Assembly (NCBI RefSeq): GCF_900156815.1
Contig: NZ_FTOT01000002.1
Location: 1 to 64,000 of the forward strand
From: Gemmobacter megaterium
GTDB taxonomy: Bacteria; Pseudomonadota; Alphaproteobacteria; Rhodobacterales; Rhodobacteraceae
Direction: 5' to 3'
Length of the DNA: 64,000 nucleotides
In this document: one piece after another, positions 54,476 through 62,197 of the stretch
Layout of the letters: each line of letters begins with the position of its first letter
How positions within the stretch are numbered: position 1 is the stretch's first letter
Made by a program: the position numbers and the translations under genes
The notes under the pieces: generated by a model
Database searches by the model: none
Seen by the model: only the letters and a program-made list of their open reading frames with translations
Told to the model about the DNA's origin: nothing

Positions 54476-54544
54476 GGGCGGTCTCCGCTGTCACTGTCGC
54501 GCCCATGGCTAGCGCGCAGGCGCAGGGCGCGCAACCGCCAGCGG

Positions 54545-55000
54545 TCAGGTTGGCAACGGCGCGTCGGGTTTGAACTGGTCCATCACGATCTGGCTTTGCA
54601 CCCGCGACACTGACGGATGCGGCAACAAAACCTGATGGATCAGCCGGTTCAGCCCCGGCAGATCCGCGCACCAGACGCGCAGCAGATAATCCGCCTCGCC
54701 CGTCAGGGTCCAGGCGCTGATGATTTCCGGGCGCAGCGCCACCAGCCCGGCAAAAGCCTGCGCGGCCTTGGGGTCGTGGCTGGCCATCTGCACCTGGACA
54801 AAGGCCTGCACATTCAGACCCAGACGGTCGGGGCTGACACGGGCGGCATAGCCGGTGATATAGCCCTCGGCCTCCAGCCGCTGGCGCCGCCGCCCCGCCT
54901 GGCTGGCTGACAACCCCAACCGGGTGCCCAACGCGTCCGAGGTCAGCGTGGCATCTTTCTGCACCTCGGCCAGCAACCGCGAATCGATCTCGTCCAGCAT
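54545..55000 (-). CDS. Lrp/AsnC-family regulator
   Basis: A 151-residue Lrp-type protein with an N-terminal helix-turn-helix (MLDEIDSRLLAEVQKDATLTSDALGTRLGLSASQAGRRRQRLEAEGYI) and a C-terminal RAM ligand domain. It is divergent from hppD, a pattern common for regulators of tyrosine or phenylalanine breakdown. The ATG at 55000 gives the family's usual length; an inverted repeat (55001-55035) begins directly at the start codon. Confidence 0.9.
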   Translation of the reverse strand: MLDEIDSRLLAEVQKDATLTSDALGTRLGLSASQAGRRRQRLEAEGYITGYAARVSPDRLGLNVQAFVQVQMASHDPKAAQAFAGLVALRPEIISAWTLTGEADYLLRVWCADLPGLNRLIHQVLLPHPSVSRVQSQIVMDQFKPDAPLPT

Positions 55001-55035
55001 TGCGTGAATCCCGCACCTTATTCGCCATTCACGCA
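55001..55035. promoter_or_regulatory. Inverted repeat in the lrp-hppD divergent region
   Basis: TGCGTGAAT (55001-55009) and ATTCACGCA (55027-55035) are perfect 9-bp arms with a 17-base A/T-containing spacer. The left arm touches the regulator's start codon. It is a likely binding site for the Lrp protein controlling itself and hppD. Confidence 0.6.
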
Positions 55036-55137
55036 TATTCTGCGCATCATCGGCACAGATCTCCAGCCACAATGCGCGCATTCCTTGCAACATATGCGGC
55101 AAACTCAGGTTAACCCCAGGAACCGGAGGACATACCC

Positions 55138-56238
55138 ATGGGCCCCTTTCCCCACGCCGCCCCCCGCGCGCAGATCACCGAACAGAATCCCGCCGGCACC
55201 GACGGGTTCGAATTCGTCGAATTCGCCCACCCCGAACCGGAAAAGCTGCGCGAGTTGTTCGGTCGTATGGGCTATGCCCTGACCGCGCGGCACAAGTCCA
55301 AGGCGATCGAGCTTTGGCAGCAGGGCGACATCACCTATGTGCTGAACGACGAACCCGGCAGCCATGCCCGCGCCTTTGTCGAGGAACATGGGCCTTGCGC
55401 GCCGTCGATGTGCTGGCGGGTGGTGGACCGTTTCAAGGCGCATGAACGTGCCGTGGCCAAGGGTGCCACCTCTTACGACGGGCCGGGCAAGACGATGGAC
55501 CTGCCCGCCATCATCGGGATCGGCGGCAGCTTGATCTATTTCACCGATGCCTATGGCGGCGATCTCAAGGGCCCCTATGCGGCCGAATTCGACTTTACCG
55601 CCGCGCCCAAGCCTGCGGGCGTCGGATTCTACTACCTCGACCACCTCACCCATAACGTCCACAAGGGCAATATGGATGTGTGGTTCCGCTTTTACGGCGA
55701 CATCTTCAACTTCCGCGAAATCCGCTTTTTCGACATCGAAGGCAAGTTCACCGGCCTGACCAGCCGCGCGCTGACCAGCCCCTGCGGCCGCATCCGCATT
55801 CCGATCAACGAGGATCGCGGCGAAAAAGGCCAGATCGTCGAATATCTGCGCCGCTACAATGGCGAGGGGATCCAGCATATCGCCGTGGGAACCGAAGACA
55901 TCTACACCACCACCGACACCATTGCCGAACGCGGGCTGAAGTTCATGCCACCACCGCCCAAGGCGTATTACGACCTCAGCCATGGCCGCGTGACCGGGCA
56001 TACCGAACCGCTGGACAGGATGATGAAACATGGCATCCTGATCGACGGCGAAGGCGTGGTGGATGGCGGCGAAACCAAGATCCTGCTGCAAATCTTTTCG
56101 AAAACCGTGATCGGGCCGATCTTCTTTGAATTCATCCAGCGCAAGGGCGATGATGGCTTTGGCGAAGGCAACTTCAAGGCGCTGTTCGAATCCATCGAAC
56201 GCGACCAGATCGAGCGCGGCGTGCTGACCGCCGACTGA
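55138..56238 (+). CDS. hppD: 4-hydroxyphenylpyruvate dioxygenase
   Basis: A 366-residue non-heme iron enzyme that converts 4-hydroxyphenylpyruvate to homogentisate in tyrosine degradation. The iron ligands are H169 (YYLDHLTHNV), H247 (GEGIQHIAVG) and E331 (IFFEFIQRKG). The C-terminal GDDGFGEGNFKALFESIERDQ helix region is complete. GGAGG lies ten bases upstream. Homogentisate dioxygenase genes are not in the window, so the remaining pathway lies elsewhere. Confidence 0.96.
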   Translation: MGPFPHAAPRAQITEQNPAGTDGFEFVEFAHPEPEKLRELFGRMGYALTARHKSKAIELWQQGDITYVLNDEPGSHARAFVEEHGPCAPSMCWRVVDRFKAHERAVAKGATSYDGPGKTMDLPAIIGIGGSLIYFTDAYGGDLKGPYAAEFDFTAAPKPAGVGFYYLDHLTHNVHKGNMDVWFRFYGDIFNFREIRFFDIEGKFTGLTSRALTSPCGRIRIPINEDRGEKGQIVEYLRRYNGEGIQHIAVGTEDIYTTTDTIAERGLKFMPPPPKAYYDLSHGRVTGHTEPLDRMMKHGILIDGEGVVDGGETKILLQIFSKTVIGPIFFEFIQRKGDDGFGEGNFKALFESIERDQIERGVLTAD

Positions 56239-56244
56239 TCTGTC

Positions 56245-56272
56245 GCGCCGGGGCGGGTTCCTGCCCCGGCGC
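56245..56272 (+). terminator. Intrinsic terminator after hppD
   Basis: A perfect 10-bp GC stem (56245-56254 with 56263-56272) with an 8-base loop, followed by CCTT, lies seven bases after the hppD stop. Confidence 0.7.
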
Positions 56273-56403
56273 CCTTGGCCCATGGCCCCCCGCAGTCTAT
56301 ATCTGTCGCAAGCACATGGCGTGCACAGATGTTGGGGCTGAAATGATCCGGCTGCCGCGAATGGCCGTATCTCCCTCACGCCCATGCGCCAGGAGGGACA
56401 GCC

Positions 56404-57486
56404 ATGACGATCCACACCCCTGCCATTGACCGCGACCCCGCCCGGAGCGAGGCCGAGGCCGCCCTTGCGCTATTGCGCCGCTGGGCGGAACAGACCCCGG
56501 CCGACGAGGTGGCGACGCTGGATCCCGCGCTGGGGGTTGTGCTGGCGGGGGGCGCGTTGCGCCGTGACTATCCTGCCGGATTTCGCCCCGATGCGGCCTA
56601 CAAGGCCACGCTGCCGGATTTGCAGAACGGCCCCTCCAGCCTGATCCGCGGGGCGCGGGCGACGATCCAGCATGTCGGCATCTCGAACTTTCGCCTGCCG
56701 CTTCACTACCGCACCCGCGATGGCGGGCCTGTGATGCTGGAAACCTCGGTCACTGGCACTGTCAGCCTGGAGGCGGAAAAGAAGGGCATCAACATGAGCC
56801 GCATCATGCGGTCCTTCTACACCCATGCCGAGCGGCAATTCTCGTTCGGCGTGATCGAGGCGGTGCTGGACGATTACCGCCGCGATCTGGACAGTTTCGA
56901 TGCCCGGATCCAGATGCGCCTGTCCTGGCCAATGCGGATGGAAAGCCTGCGTTCGGGCCTGTCGGGCTGGCAATATTATGACATCGCGCTGGAACTGGTC
57001 GATCAGGGCGGGGTGCGCAAGCGGCTGGTCCATCTGGATTACGTCTATTCCTCGACCTGCCCCTGTTCGCTGGAACTGTCCGAACATGCGCGGGCAACCC
57101 GTGGGCAACTGGCCACGCCCCATGCGCAGCGGTCGGTCGCCCGGCTGTCGGTCGAGGTGGCCGGCGATGCAACGCTGTGGTTCGAGGATCTGATCGACCT
57201 CGCACGCCGCGCCATTCCAACGGAAACCCAGGTGATGGTCAAACGCGAGGATGAACAGGCCTTTGCCGAGTTGAACGCCGCCAATCCGATCTTTGTCGAG
57301 GATGCCGCCCGCAGCTTTTGCGCCGCCCTGCGCGAGGATGGCCGGATCGGCGATTTCCGCGTCGTGGCGAGCCATCAGGAAAGCCTGCACAGCCATGATG
57401 CGGTCAGCGTGCTGACCGAAGGGCCGACCTTTGCCAGCAGCAGTCTGGATCCGCATCTGTTCGCCAGCCTGATCCATCGCGGCTAG
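56404..57486 (+). CDS. folE2: GTP cyclohydrolase FolE2
   Basis: A 360-residue type IB GTP cyclohydrolase, which makes 7,8-dihydroneopterin triphosphate for folate and, in some bacteria, queuosine. The conserved cysteine segment SSTCPCSLELSEHA and VGISNFRLPL are present, and the family-typical SFCAALREDGRIGDFRVVASHQESLHSHDAV ends the domain. FolE2 uses varied divalent metals and often replaces zinc-dependent FolE. No Zur-like palindrome was seen in the 165 bases upstream. AGGAGGG supports the start. Confidence 0.95.
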   Translation: MTIHTPAIDRDPARSEAEAALALLRRWAEQTPADEVATLDPALGVVLAGGALRRDYPAGFRPDAAYKATLPDLQNGPSSLIRGARATIQHVGISNFRLPLHYRTRDGGPVMLETSVTGTVSLEAEKKGINMSRIMRSFYTHAERQFSFGVIEAVLDDYRRDLDSFDARIQMRLSWPMRMESLRSGLSGWQYYDIALELVDQGGVRKRLVHLDYVYSSTCPCSLELSEHARATRGQLATPHAQRSVARLSVEVAGDATLWFEDLIDLARRAIPTETQVMVKREDEQAFAELNAANPIFVEDAARSFCAALREDGRIGDFRVVASHQESLHSHDAVSVLTEGPTFASSSLDPHLFASLIHRG

Positions 57487-57517
57487 CCAAACAGATCGAC
57501 AGATGCGGTGGGCCGGG

Positions 57518-57527
57518 TTATCTATAA
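57518..57527. promoter_or_regulatory. BioR box upstream of bioR
   Basis: TTATCTATAA is an exact match to the alphaproteobacterial BioR consensus TTATMKATAA. It ends three bases before the bioR start codon, covering the ribosome-binding region, so bound BioR would repress its own gene. Confidence 0.85.
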
Positions 57528-57530
57528 TCC

Positions 57531-58199
57531 ATGACAGCCCAGCCCACCGAAACCCATGCCGCGCGGATCGCGCGGATCCTTGCAGACCGGATCATCTCGG
57601 GCGACCTCGCGCCCGGCGTCCGCTTGCGGCAGGACCATATCGCCACCGAATTCGGCGCCAGCCATGTTCCCGTCCGCGAGGCATTTCGCCAGCTGGAGGC
57701 GCAGGGCCTGGCCGAGAACCTGCCCCGGCGCGGGGTGCGTGTCACCGATTTCGACATTGCCGAATTGCGCGAGGTGGCCGAGATGCGCGCCAGCCTGGAA
57801 TCGCTGGCCCTGCGACATGCCGCGCCGCATATGACCAAGGCAATTCTTGCGCAGGCTGAAGAGGTTACACGGCTGTGTGACACCGCAACCGATGTCCGAG
57901 GCTGGGAGGCGGCCAACCGCCGATTTCACCAGATGATCCTGATGCCGTGCCAGATGCCGCGCCTGCTGAAAACCATCGACGACCTGCAAGCGGCCAGCGC
58001 GCGTTTCTTGCTGGCGGCCTGGCGGCAAGACTGGGAATCGCGCACCGATCACGACCACCGGACCATTCTGGACGCCCTGTCCCGCGGCCAGACCGATCTG
58101 GCCTGCGCCACCCTGGCGCGGCATGTCGGCTGGATCGGCAAGCGCAAGCCGGGCACAAAAAATTCCGACCCACGAGGAACTTACGAGATTTCCGGATAA
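57531..58199 (+). CDS. bioR: GntR-family biotin regulator BioR
   Basis: A 222-residue GntR/FadR-subfamily regulator: an N-terminal winged helix (LAPGVRLRQDHIATEFGASHVPVREAFRQLEAQGL) and a C-terminal FCD helical domain (EVAEMRASLESLALRHAAPHMTK). It is identified as BioR because exact BioR boxes lie before it and before bioY directly downstream. In alphaproteobacteria without BirA-type repression, BioR controls biotin synthesis and uptake. No Shine-Dalgarno is obvious; the operator occupies that region. Confidence 0.88.
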   Translation: MTAQPTETHAARIARILADRIISGDLAPGVRLRQDHIATEFGASHVPVREAFRQLEAQGLAENLPRRGVRVTDFDIAELREVAEMRASLESLALRHAAPHMTKAILAQAEEVTRLCDTATDVRGWEAANRRFHQMILMPCQMPRLLKTIDDLQAASARFLLAAWRQDWESRTDHDHRTILDALSRGQTDLACATLARHVGWIGKRKPGTKNSDPRGTYEISG

Positions 58200-58209
58200 T
58201 TATCTATAA
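58200..58209. promoter_or_regulatory. BioR box 1 upstream of bioY
   Basis: A second exact TTATCTATAA begins one base after the bioR stop, 72 bases before bioY. Confidence 0.85.
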
Positions 58210-58243
58210 TCTTGATTGCCGATCCTGCCAACTCTCGTCGAAA

Positions 58244-58253
58244 ATATAGATAG
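58244..58253. promoter_or_regulatory. Degenerate BioR box 2 upstream of bioY
   Basis: ATATAGATAG matches the BioR consensus at eight of ten positions and lies 28 bases before the bioY start. With the exact box at 58200 it could allow paired binding across the bioY promoter. Confidence 0.5.
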
Positions 58254-58281
58254 AGCAGACATCTATCGACGGAGGATCCGC

Positions 58282-58845
58282 ATGTCATCGTTCCCGCGTT
58301 CCGAACCCCAAACCCTGACCCAGCCCGCCGCGATGGGCCGCACTCTGGCGCTCGTGCTGGCCGCCGCCGCGCTGATTGCGCTGGGGGCCAAGGTGCAGGT
58401 GCCGTTCTGGCCCGTTCCCATGACGCTTCAGACCCTTGCCGTGCTGGTGATCGCGGCGGGGTTGGGGCCGCGCCTTGGTGTGGCGGCAATGGGCAGCTAT
58501 CTGGCCGCAGGCATGGCCGGGCTGCCGGTCTTTGCAGCGGCAGGGGCGGCAGGGCCGGCCTATATGGCGGGGCCGACGGGCGGGTATCTGGTAGGGATGC
58601 TGGTGGCAGCCGGTGTCACCGGCTGGCTGGCGCAGGGGCGCGGCTGGGCGGGTCAGGCGCTGGCGATGCTGGCAGGCACCGCCGCCGTCTATGTCGTGGG
58701 CCTGAGCTGGCTGGCGACCTTTGTGCCCGCGTCGAAACTGATTGCGGCCGGGCTGGCGCCGTTCGTGCTGGGCGATGCGGTCAAGCTGGCACTGGCCTGC
58801 ATGGGCCTGGCCGGGCTGCGCCAGTGGAAGGCGCGCAAGGCCTGA
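58282..58845 (+). CDS. bioY: Biotin transporter BioY
   Basis: A 187-residue membrane protein of the BioY family, the substrate-capture (S) component of an ECF biotin importer. Six hydrophobic segments and the motifs VPFWPVPMTLQTLAVL, GAAGPAYMAGPTGGYLVG and KLIAAGLAPFVLGDAVKLALA are present. BioM and BioN are not next to it; solitary BioY can transport alone or use a shared ECF module. GGAGG is six bases before the ATG. It is controlled by BioR boxes upstream. Confidence 0.94.
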   Translation: MSSFPRSEPQTLTQPAAMGRTLALVLAAAALIALGAKVQVPFWPVPMTLQTLAVLVIAAGLGPRLGVAAMGSYLAAGMAGLPVFAAAGAAGPAYMAGPTGGYLVGMLVAAGVTGWLAQGRGWAGQALAMLAGTAAVYVVGLSWLATFVPASKLIAAGLAPFVLGDAVKLALACMGLAGLRQWKARKA

Positions 58846-58858
58846 GCCTTGCACAGAT

Positions 58859-58880
58859 GCCGGGGCGATCAGGCCCCGGC
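58859..58880. terminator. Shared hairpin between bioY and livF
   Basis: A perfect 8-bp stem (58859-58866 with 58873-58880) with a GATCAG loop lies 13 bases after the bioY stop and reaches the livF stop codon from the other side. It likely ends both convergent transcripts. Confidence 0.6.
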
Positions 58881-59587
58881 TACATGCCCAGATAGGCCTT
58901 TTGCACCTCTTCGCTTTTCAGCAGATCCGCCGCGGCGCCCTGCCCCGTGATCACGCCTTTTTCCAGCAGATAGCCCCGGTCGGAAATCGCCAGGCTGTGG
59001 TGCGAGTTCTGTTCCACCAGCAACACCCCCGCCCCGGTGGCCGCGATGCGCGGCAAGGCGCGGAACAGTTCCGCCGTCAGCAGCGGCGACAGGCCCAGCG
59101 AGGGTTCGTCCAGCAACAACAGCTTGGGGCAGGTCATCATCGCCCGACCAATCGCCACCATCTGTTGCTCGCCCCCGCTCATGGTGCCCGCGATCTGGCC
59201 AAGCCGCTGCTTGAGCTTGGGGAACACTTCGAACACCCGTTCCAGACTGGCCTCGGCCTGCGCGCGCGTGCGCGGCATGAACGCGCCAAGTGCCAGGTTT
59301 TCCGCCACGCTCAGCGTGCTGAACAGATGCCGCCCCTCGGGCACCAGTGCCAGCCCGGCCTCGACAATACGATGCGCAGGCAGTTTGTGCAGCGCCGTGC
59401 CGTCCAGCGTCACCCGTGCACCGGGATGGGGCGCGACCAGACCGGACAATGCCTTGATCAGCGTGGATTTCCCGGCCCCGTTGGACCCCAGGACGACCAC
59501 GATTTCCCCCGCCGCAACCGTCAGCGCGGCGGATTCCAGCGCCAGATGCCTGCCATAGCTGACGGACAGCCCCGAAACCTCAAGCAT
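58880..59587 (-). CDS. livF: Branched-chain amino-acid-type ABC transporter ATPase LivF
   Basis: A 235-residue ATPase with Walker [14 protein letters not shown], signature MSGGEQQMVAIGRAMM and Walker B KLLLLDEPSLGLSP, the LivF form. It works with LivG on the LivH-LivM channel. The ATG at 59587 overlaps the livG stop by eight bases; an upstream start inside livG is less likely. It is the last gene of the livKHMGF-type cluster. Confidence 0.92.
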   Translation of the reverse strand: MLEVSGLSVSYGRHLALESAALTVAAGEIVVVLGSNGAGKSTLIKALSGLVAPHPGARVTLDGTALHKLPAHRIVEAGLALVPEGRHLFSTLSVAENLALGAFMPRTRAQAEASLERVFEVFPKLKQRLGQIAGTMSGGEQQMVAIGRAMMTCPKLLLLDEPSLGLSPLLTAELFRALPRIAATGAGVLLVEQNSHHSLAISDRGYLLEKGVITGQGAAADLLKSEEVQKAYLGM

Positions 59588-60314
59588 GATGCGGTTCTCC
59601 CAGATAGGCTTCGACGACATGGGGGTCGGTCAGCACGGTGGCAGGCGTGCCTTCGGCGATCTTGCCCCCGGCGTTCATCACCACACAGCGGTCGCACAGC
59701 GAATGGATGGCCGACATGACATGTTCCACCATGATGATGGTGGTGCCCATGTCGCGCACCTTGCGGATGATCTCGATCCCGCTGCGCAGTTCGGTGGCGT
59801 TCAGCCCGGCCAGCCATTCATCCAGCAACAGCACCTTTGGCTCCATCGCCAGGGCACGGGCCAGTTCCAGCCGTTTCTGGTCGATATAAGTCAGCTTGGA
59901 CACTTCCAGCCCGGCCTTGTCAGCCAGCCCCACCACCTCCAGATAGGTCTGGCAGCGGGTGACAAGCTCTGCATTCCAGGGCTGACCGGGGCGAAAGGCC
60001 ATGCCGACGGCGGCATTCTCGGTCACGGTCATGTCGTCGATCAGGCGCAAAAGCTGAAAGGTGCGGGCGATCCCCTTGCGCGCCACCCGGTTGGCGGGCA
60101 GCCCCGAAATGACGGCGCCGTCCAGCGTGATCGTGCCCCGGTCCATCCCGAAGGCGCCCGAGATCAGGTTCATCGTCGTCGTCTTGCCCGAGCCGTTGGG
60201 CCCGATCAGCCCCAGAATCTCGCCCCGGTGCAGATCAAAGCTGACATCGTTCACCGCCACCAGCCCGCCAAAGGCCTTGCGCACGCCGTTCAGGCGCAGG
60301 ATCGGGTCGGTCAT
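59580..60314 (-). CDS. livG: Branched-chain amino-acid-type ABC transporter ATPase LivG
   Basis: A 244-residue ATPase with Walker A IGPNGSGKTTTMN and a LivG-like insertion and C-terminal arm (VVEAYLGEPHHA). Two motif positions are atypical: the signature reads LTYIDQKRLELARAL, with Ile at the usual glycine, and Walker B reads VLLLDEWLAGLN, with Trp in place of the usual Pro. The start overlaps the livM stop by four bases. Confidence 0.9.
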   Translation of the reverse strand: MTDPILRLNGVRKAFGGLVAVNDVSFDLHRGEILGLIGPNGSGKTTTMNLISGAFGMDRGTITLDGAVISGLPANRVARKGIARTFQLLRLIDDMTVTENAAVGMAFRPGQPWNAELVTRCQTYLEVVGLADKAGLEVSKLTYIDQKRLELARALAMEPKVLLLDEWLAGLNATELRSGIEIIRKVRDMGTTIIMVEHVMSAIHSLCDRCVVMNAGGKIAEGTPATVLTDPHVVEAYLGEPHHA

Positions 60315-61270
60315 GGGCGCTCTCCGGCTGGAACGGTGGGGGTGTCCGGCGCGCGGCGGGTCCGGGCAAAGGCCTCTTCGATCCGGCCGACGATGCCGTT
60401 GGGCAGCAGATAGACGATGACGATGAACACCAACCCCAGCAGCAGCGAAAACGCCTGCGGAAAGCGGCTGCCCAAGGCCTCGAACAGGAAGGACATCAGC
60501 AGCGCGCCCAGAAGCGGCCCCCAAATGCGGTGCATCCCGCCCAGCAGTGCCATGATCACCACCTGAAACGACAGCGTGGCGTTAAAGGCGATGGCCGGGT
60601 CGATATAGGTCCAGCGCGGCGCCATGATGGCCCCTGCCAGCGACATGATCACCGAACTGGCGACGAACAGCGCCAGCTTGGCAAAGGTCGGGTTCAGGCC
60701 GAAATGCCGCGCCATCGTCTCGTCCCCGCCGATCACCCGCAGCGCAAAGCCCAGGCGCGACCGTTGCAGCGCGACCGCCCCGATCAGCACCACCGCCAGC
60801 AGCGCCAGCAACTGCCAGAAGATCTGCGTCTGGGTGATGTCGAGAAAGATGTAGCGGCCAATCGACAGGGTGACATTCACCTCGTACCAGGTGACGAGCT
60901 GGCGCACCATTTCCGACAGACCGAAGGTGAAGATCACAAAATAGATGCCAGCCAGGCGCAGCGTGGCCAGCCCCACCACCAACGCCACCGCACCCCCGAT
61001 CAGCGCGGCCATCGCCAGCACCGCAGGCCAGGGCATCGCCTCGCCCAGCACTGCCACGGTGTAGGAGCCGATGCCGAAAAACACCACGCTCGCCAGCGAG
61101 ACATAGCGTGTCGGCCCCGAAAACAGCCCCCAGGCGGTGGCCAGAACCATGAAATTCAGGCAGCCGATGGCAAAGGCCAGTTGAAAGCTGGAGGCGACAA
61201 GGGGCGTAAAGGCCAGCGCGCCGAACACGGCGACGATCAGGGCATAGGGCCAGGGGGTCCGGCTGATCAT
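60311..61270 (-). CDS. livM: Branched-chain amino-acid-type ABC permease LivM
   Basis: A 319-residue permease with about ten membrane helices. The family segment SRLGFALRVIGGDETMARHFGLNPTFAKLALFVASS is intact, as is the GALLGGMHRIWGPLLGALLM-like C-terminal stretch (MALLGGMHRIWGPLLGA). It overlaps both livG and livH by four bases, giving a tightly coupled operon. Confidence 0.92.
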   Translation of the reverse strand: MISRTPWPYALIVAVFGALAFTPLVASSFQLAFAIGCLNFMVLATAWGLFSGPTRYVSLASVVFFGIGSYTVAVLGEAMPWPAVLAMAALIGGAVALVVGLATLRLAGIYFVIFTFGLSEMVRQLVTWYEVNVTLSIGRYIFLDITQTQIFWQLLALLAVVLIGAVALQRSRLGFALRVIGGDETMARHFGLNPTFAKLALFVASSVIMSLAGAIMAPRWTYIDPAIAFNATLSFQVVIMALLGGMHRIWGPLLGALLMSFLFEALGSRFPQAFSLLLGLVFIVIVYLLPNGIVGRIEEAFARTRRAPDTPTVPAGERP

Positions 61271-62139
61271 CGCGCTGCCTTTCCGAAAATGCCCGACGGG
61301 CGCATCAGCAGCGTCAGCAGGAACACGGCATAGATCACCGCCACGGTCAGGCCGGGGTCAAGATAGGCCGCCACAAAGGCCTCGATCAGCCCCAGCGCCA
61401 GCCCGGCGATCAGCGCGCCCATCACATGGCCGACCCCGGCCATGATCACGACGATCAACGCCTTCATGGTAAAGACCACGCCCATCTCGGCGGTAAAGGT
61501 CATGTAGGTGCTGATCAGCACGCCCCCCAGCGCCGCGATGGCGCCGCCCAGGCCAAAGGCAAGGCCCGCCGCCCAGGTCACGTCGATGCCGACCAGCCGG
61601 GCCCCGACCGGATCGACCGCCACGGCGCGCAACGCCATGCCGGTCCGGGTGCGCATCAGCAGCCCATAGGCCAGCGCCCCGACCAGAACCGCCGCAATGA
61701 ACGAGGCCAGCCGGTTCAGCGCCACCGTTTCCCCCATCAGATGCACCGGCACCGACAGATAGGAATAGCTGGTATAGTTGCCGCCGAAGAACAGCACGAG
61801 CACGCCCATCATCGCAAACAGCAACCCGAAGGTCAGCAGCAGGCTGTCGATCTCCAGCGCCATGGGCGATCTGGCCCGGCGCACGATCGGCATCAGCATC
61901 ACCCGATAGACCAGCCAGGACAGGCCATAGGCCACAGGCACGATCACGATGGCCAGCAGATAGGGGCTGATCCCCAGCGTTCCGAACAGCATGAACACGG
62001 CAAAGGCGGCCCCGATCAGGAACTCGCCATAGCCAAGGTTCATCGTGCGCGACACGCCATATTGGATCGTCAGCCCCAGGGCCACCAGCGCATAGACCCC
62101 GCCAAGCGTCAGACCGCTCAGCACTGCGTTGACGAACAT
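61267..62139 (-). CDS. livH: Branched-chain amino-acid-type ABC permease LivH
   Basis: A 290-residue permease with about eight helices. It has the LivH pattern LTLGGVYALVALGLTIQYGVSRTMNLGYGEFLIGAAF and RTRTGMALRAVAVDPVGARLVGIDV. It pairs with LivM to form the channel. A stem-loop in the 58-base gap upstream (62161-62189) separates it from livK. Confidence 0.92.
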   Translation of the reverse strand: MFVNAVLSGLTLGGVYALVALGLTIQYGVSRTMNLGYGEFLIGAAFAVFMLFGTLGISPYLLAIVIVPVAYGLSWLVYRVMLMPIVRRARSPMALEIDSLLLTFGLLFAMMGVLVLFFGGNYTSYSYLSVPVHLMGETVALNRLASFIAAVLVGALAYGLLMRTRTGMALRAVAVDPVGARLVGIDVTWAAGLAFGLGGAIAALGGVLISTYMTFTAEMGVVFTMKALIVVIMAGVGHVMGALIAGLALGLIEAFVAAYLDPGLTVAVIYAVFLLTLLMRPSGIFGKAAR

Positions 62140-62160
62140 GGTATTTTCCCTTCGAGGAGT

Positions 62161-62189
62161 GCCGGGGCGCCATCAGGCGGCGCCCCGGC
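62161..62189 (-). terminator. Attenuating stem-loop between livK and livH
   Basis: A perfect 11-bp GC stem (62161-62171 with 62179-62189) with a 7-base loop and no T run. In ABC operons such hairpins protect the receptor transcript and lower expression of the downstream genes, which probably happens here. Confidence 0.6.
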
Positions 62190-62197
62190 ATCAGGTT

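Noticed and set aside
56239-56403. Zur box or pterin-type riboswitch before folE2
   Set aside because: The stretch was read for Zur-like palindromes and conserved riboswitch stems; only the hppD terminator and a ribosome site are convincing.
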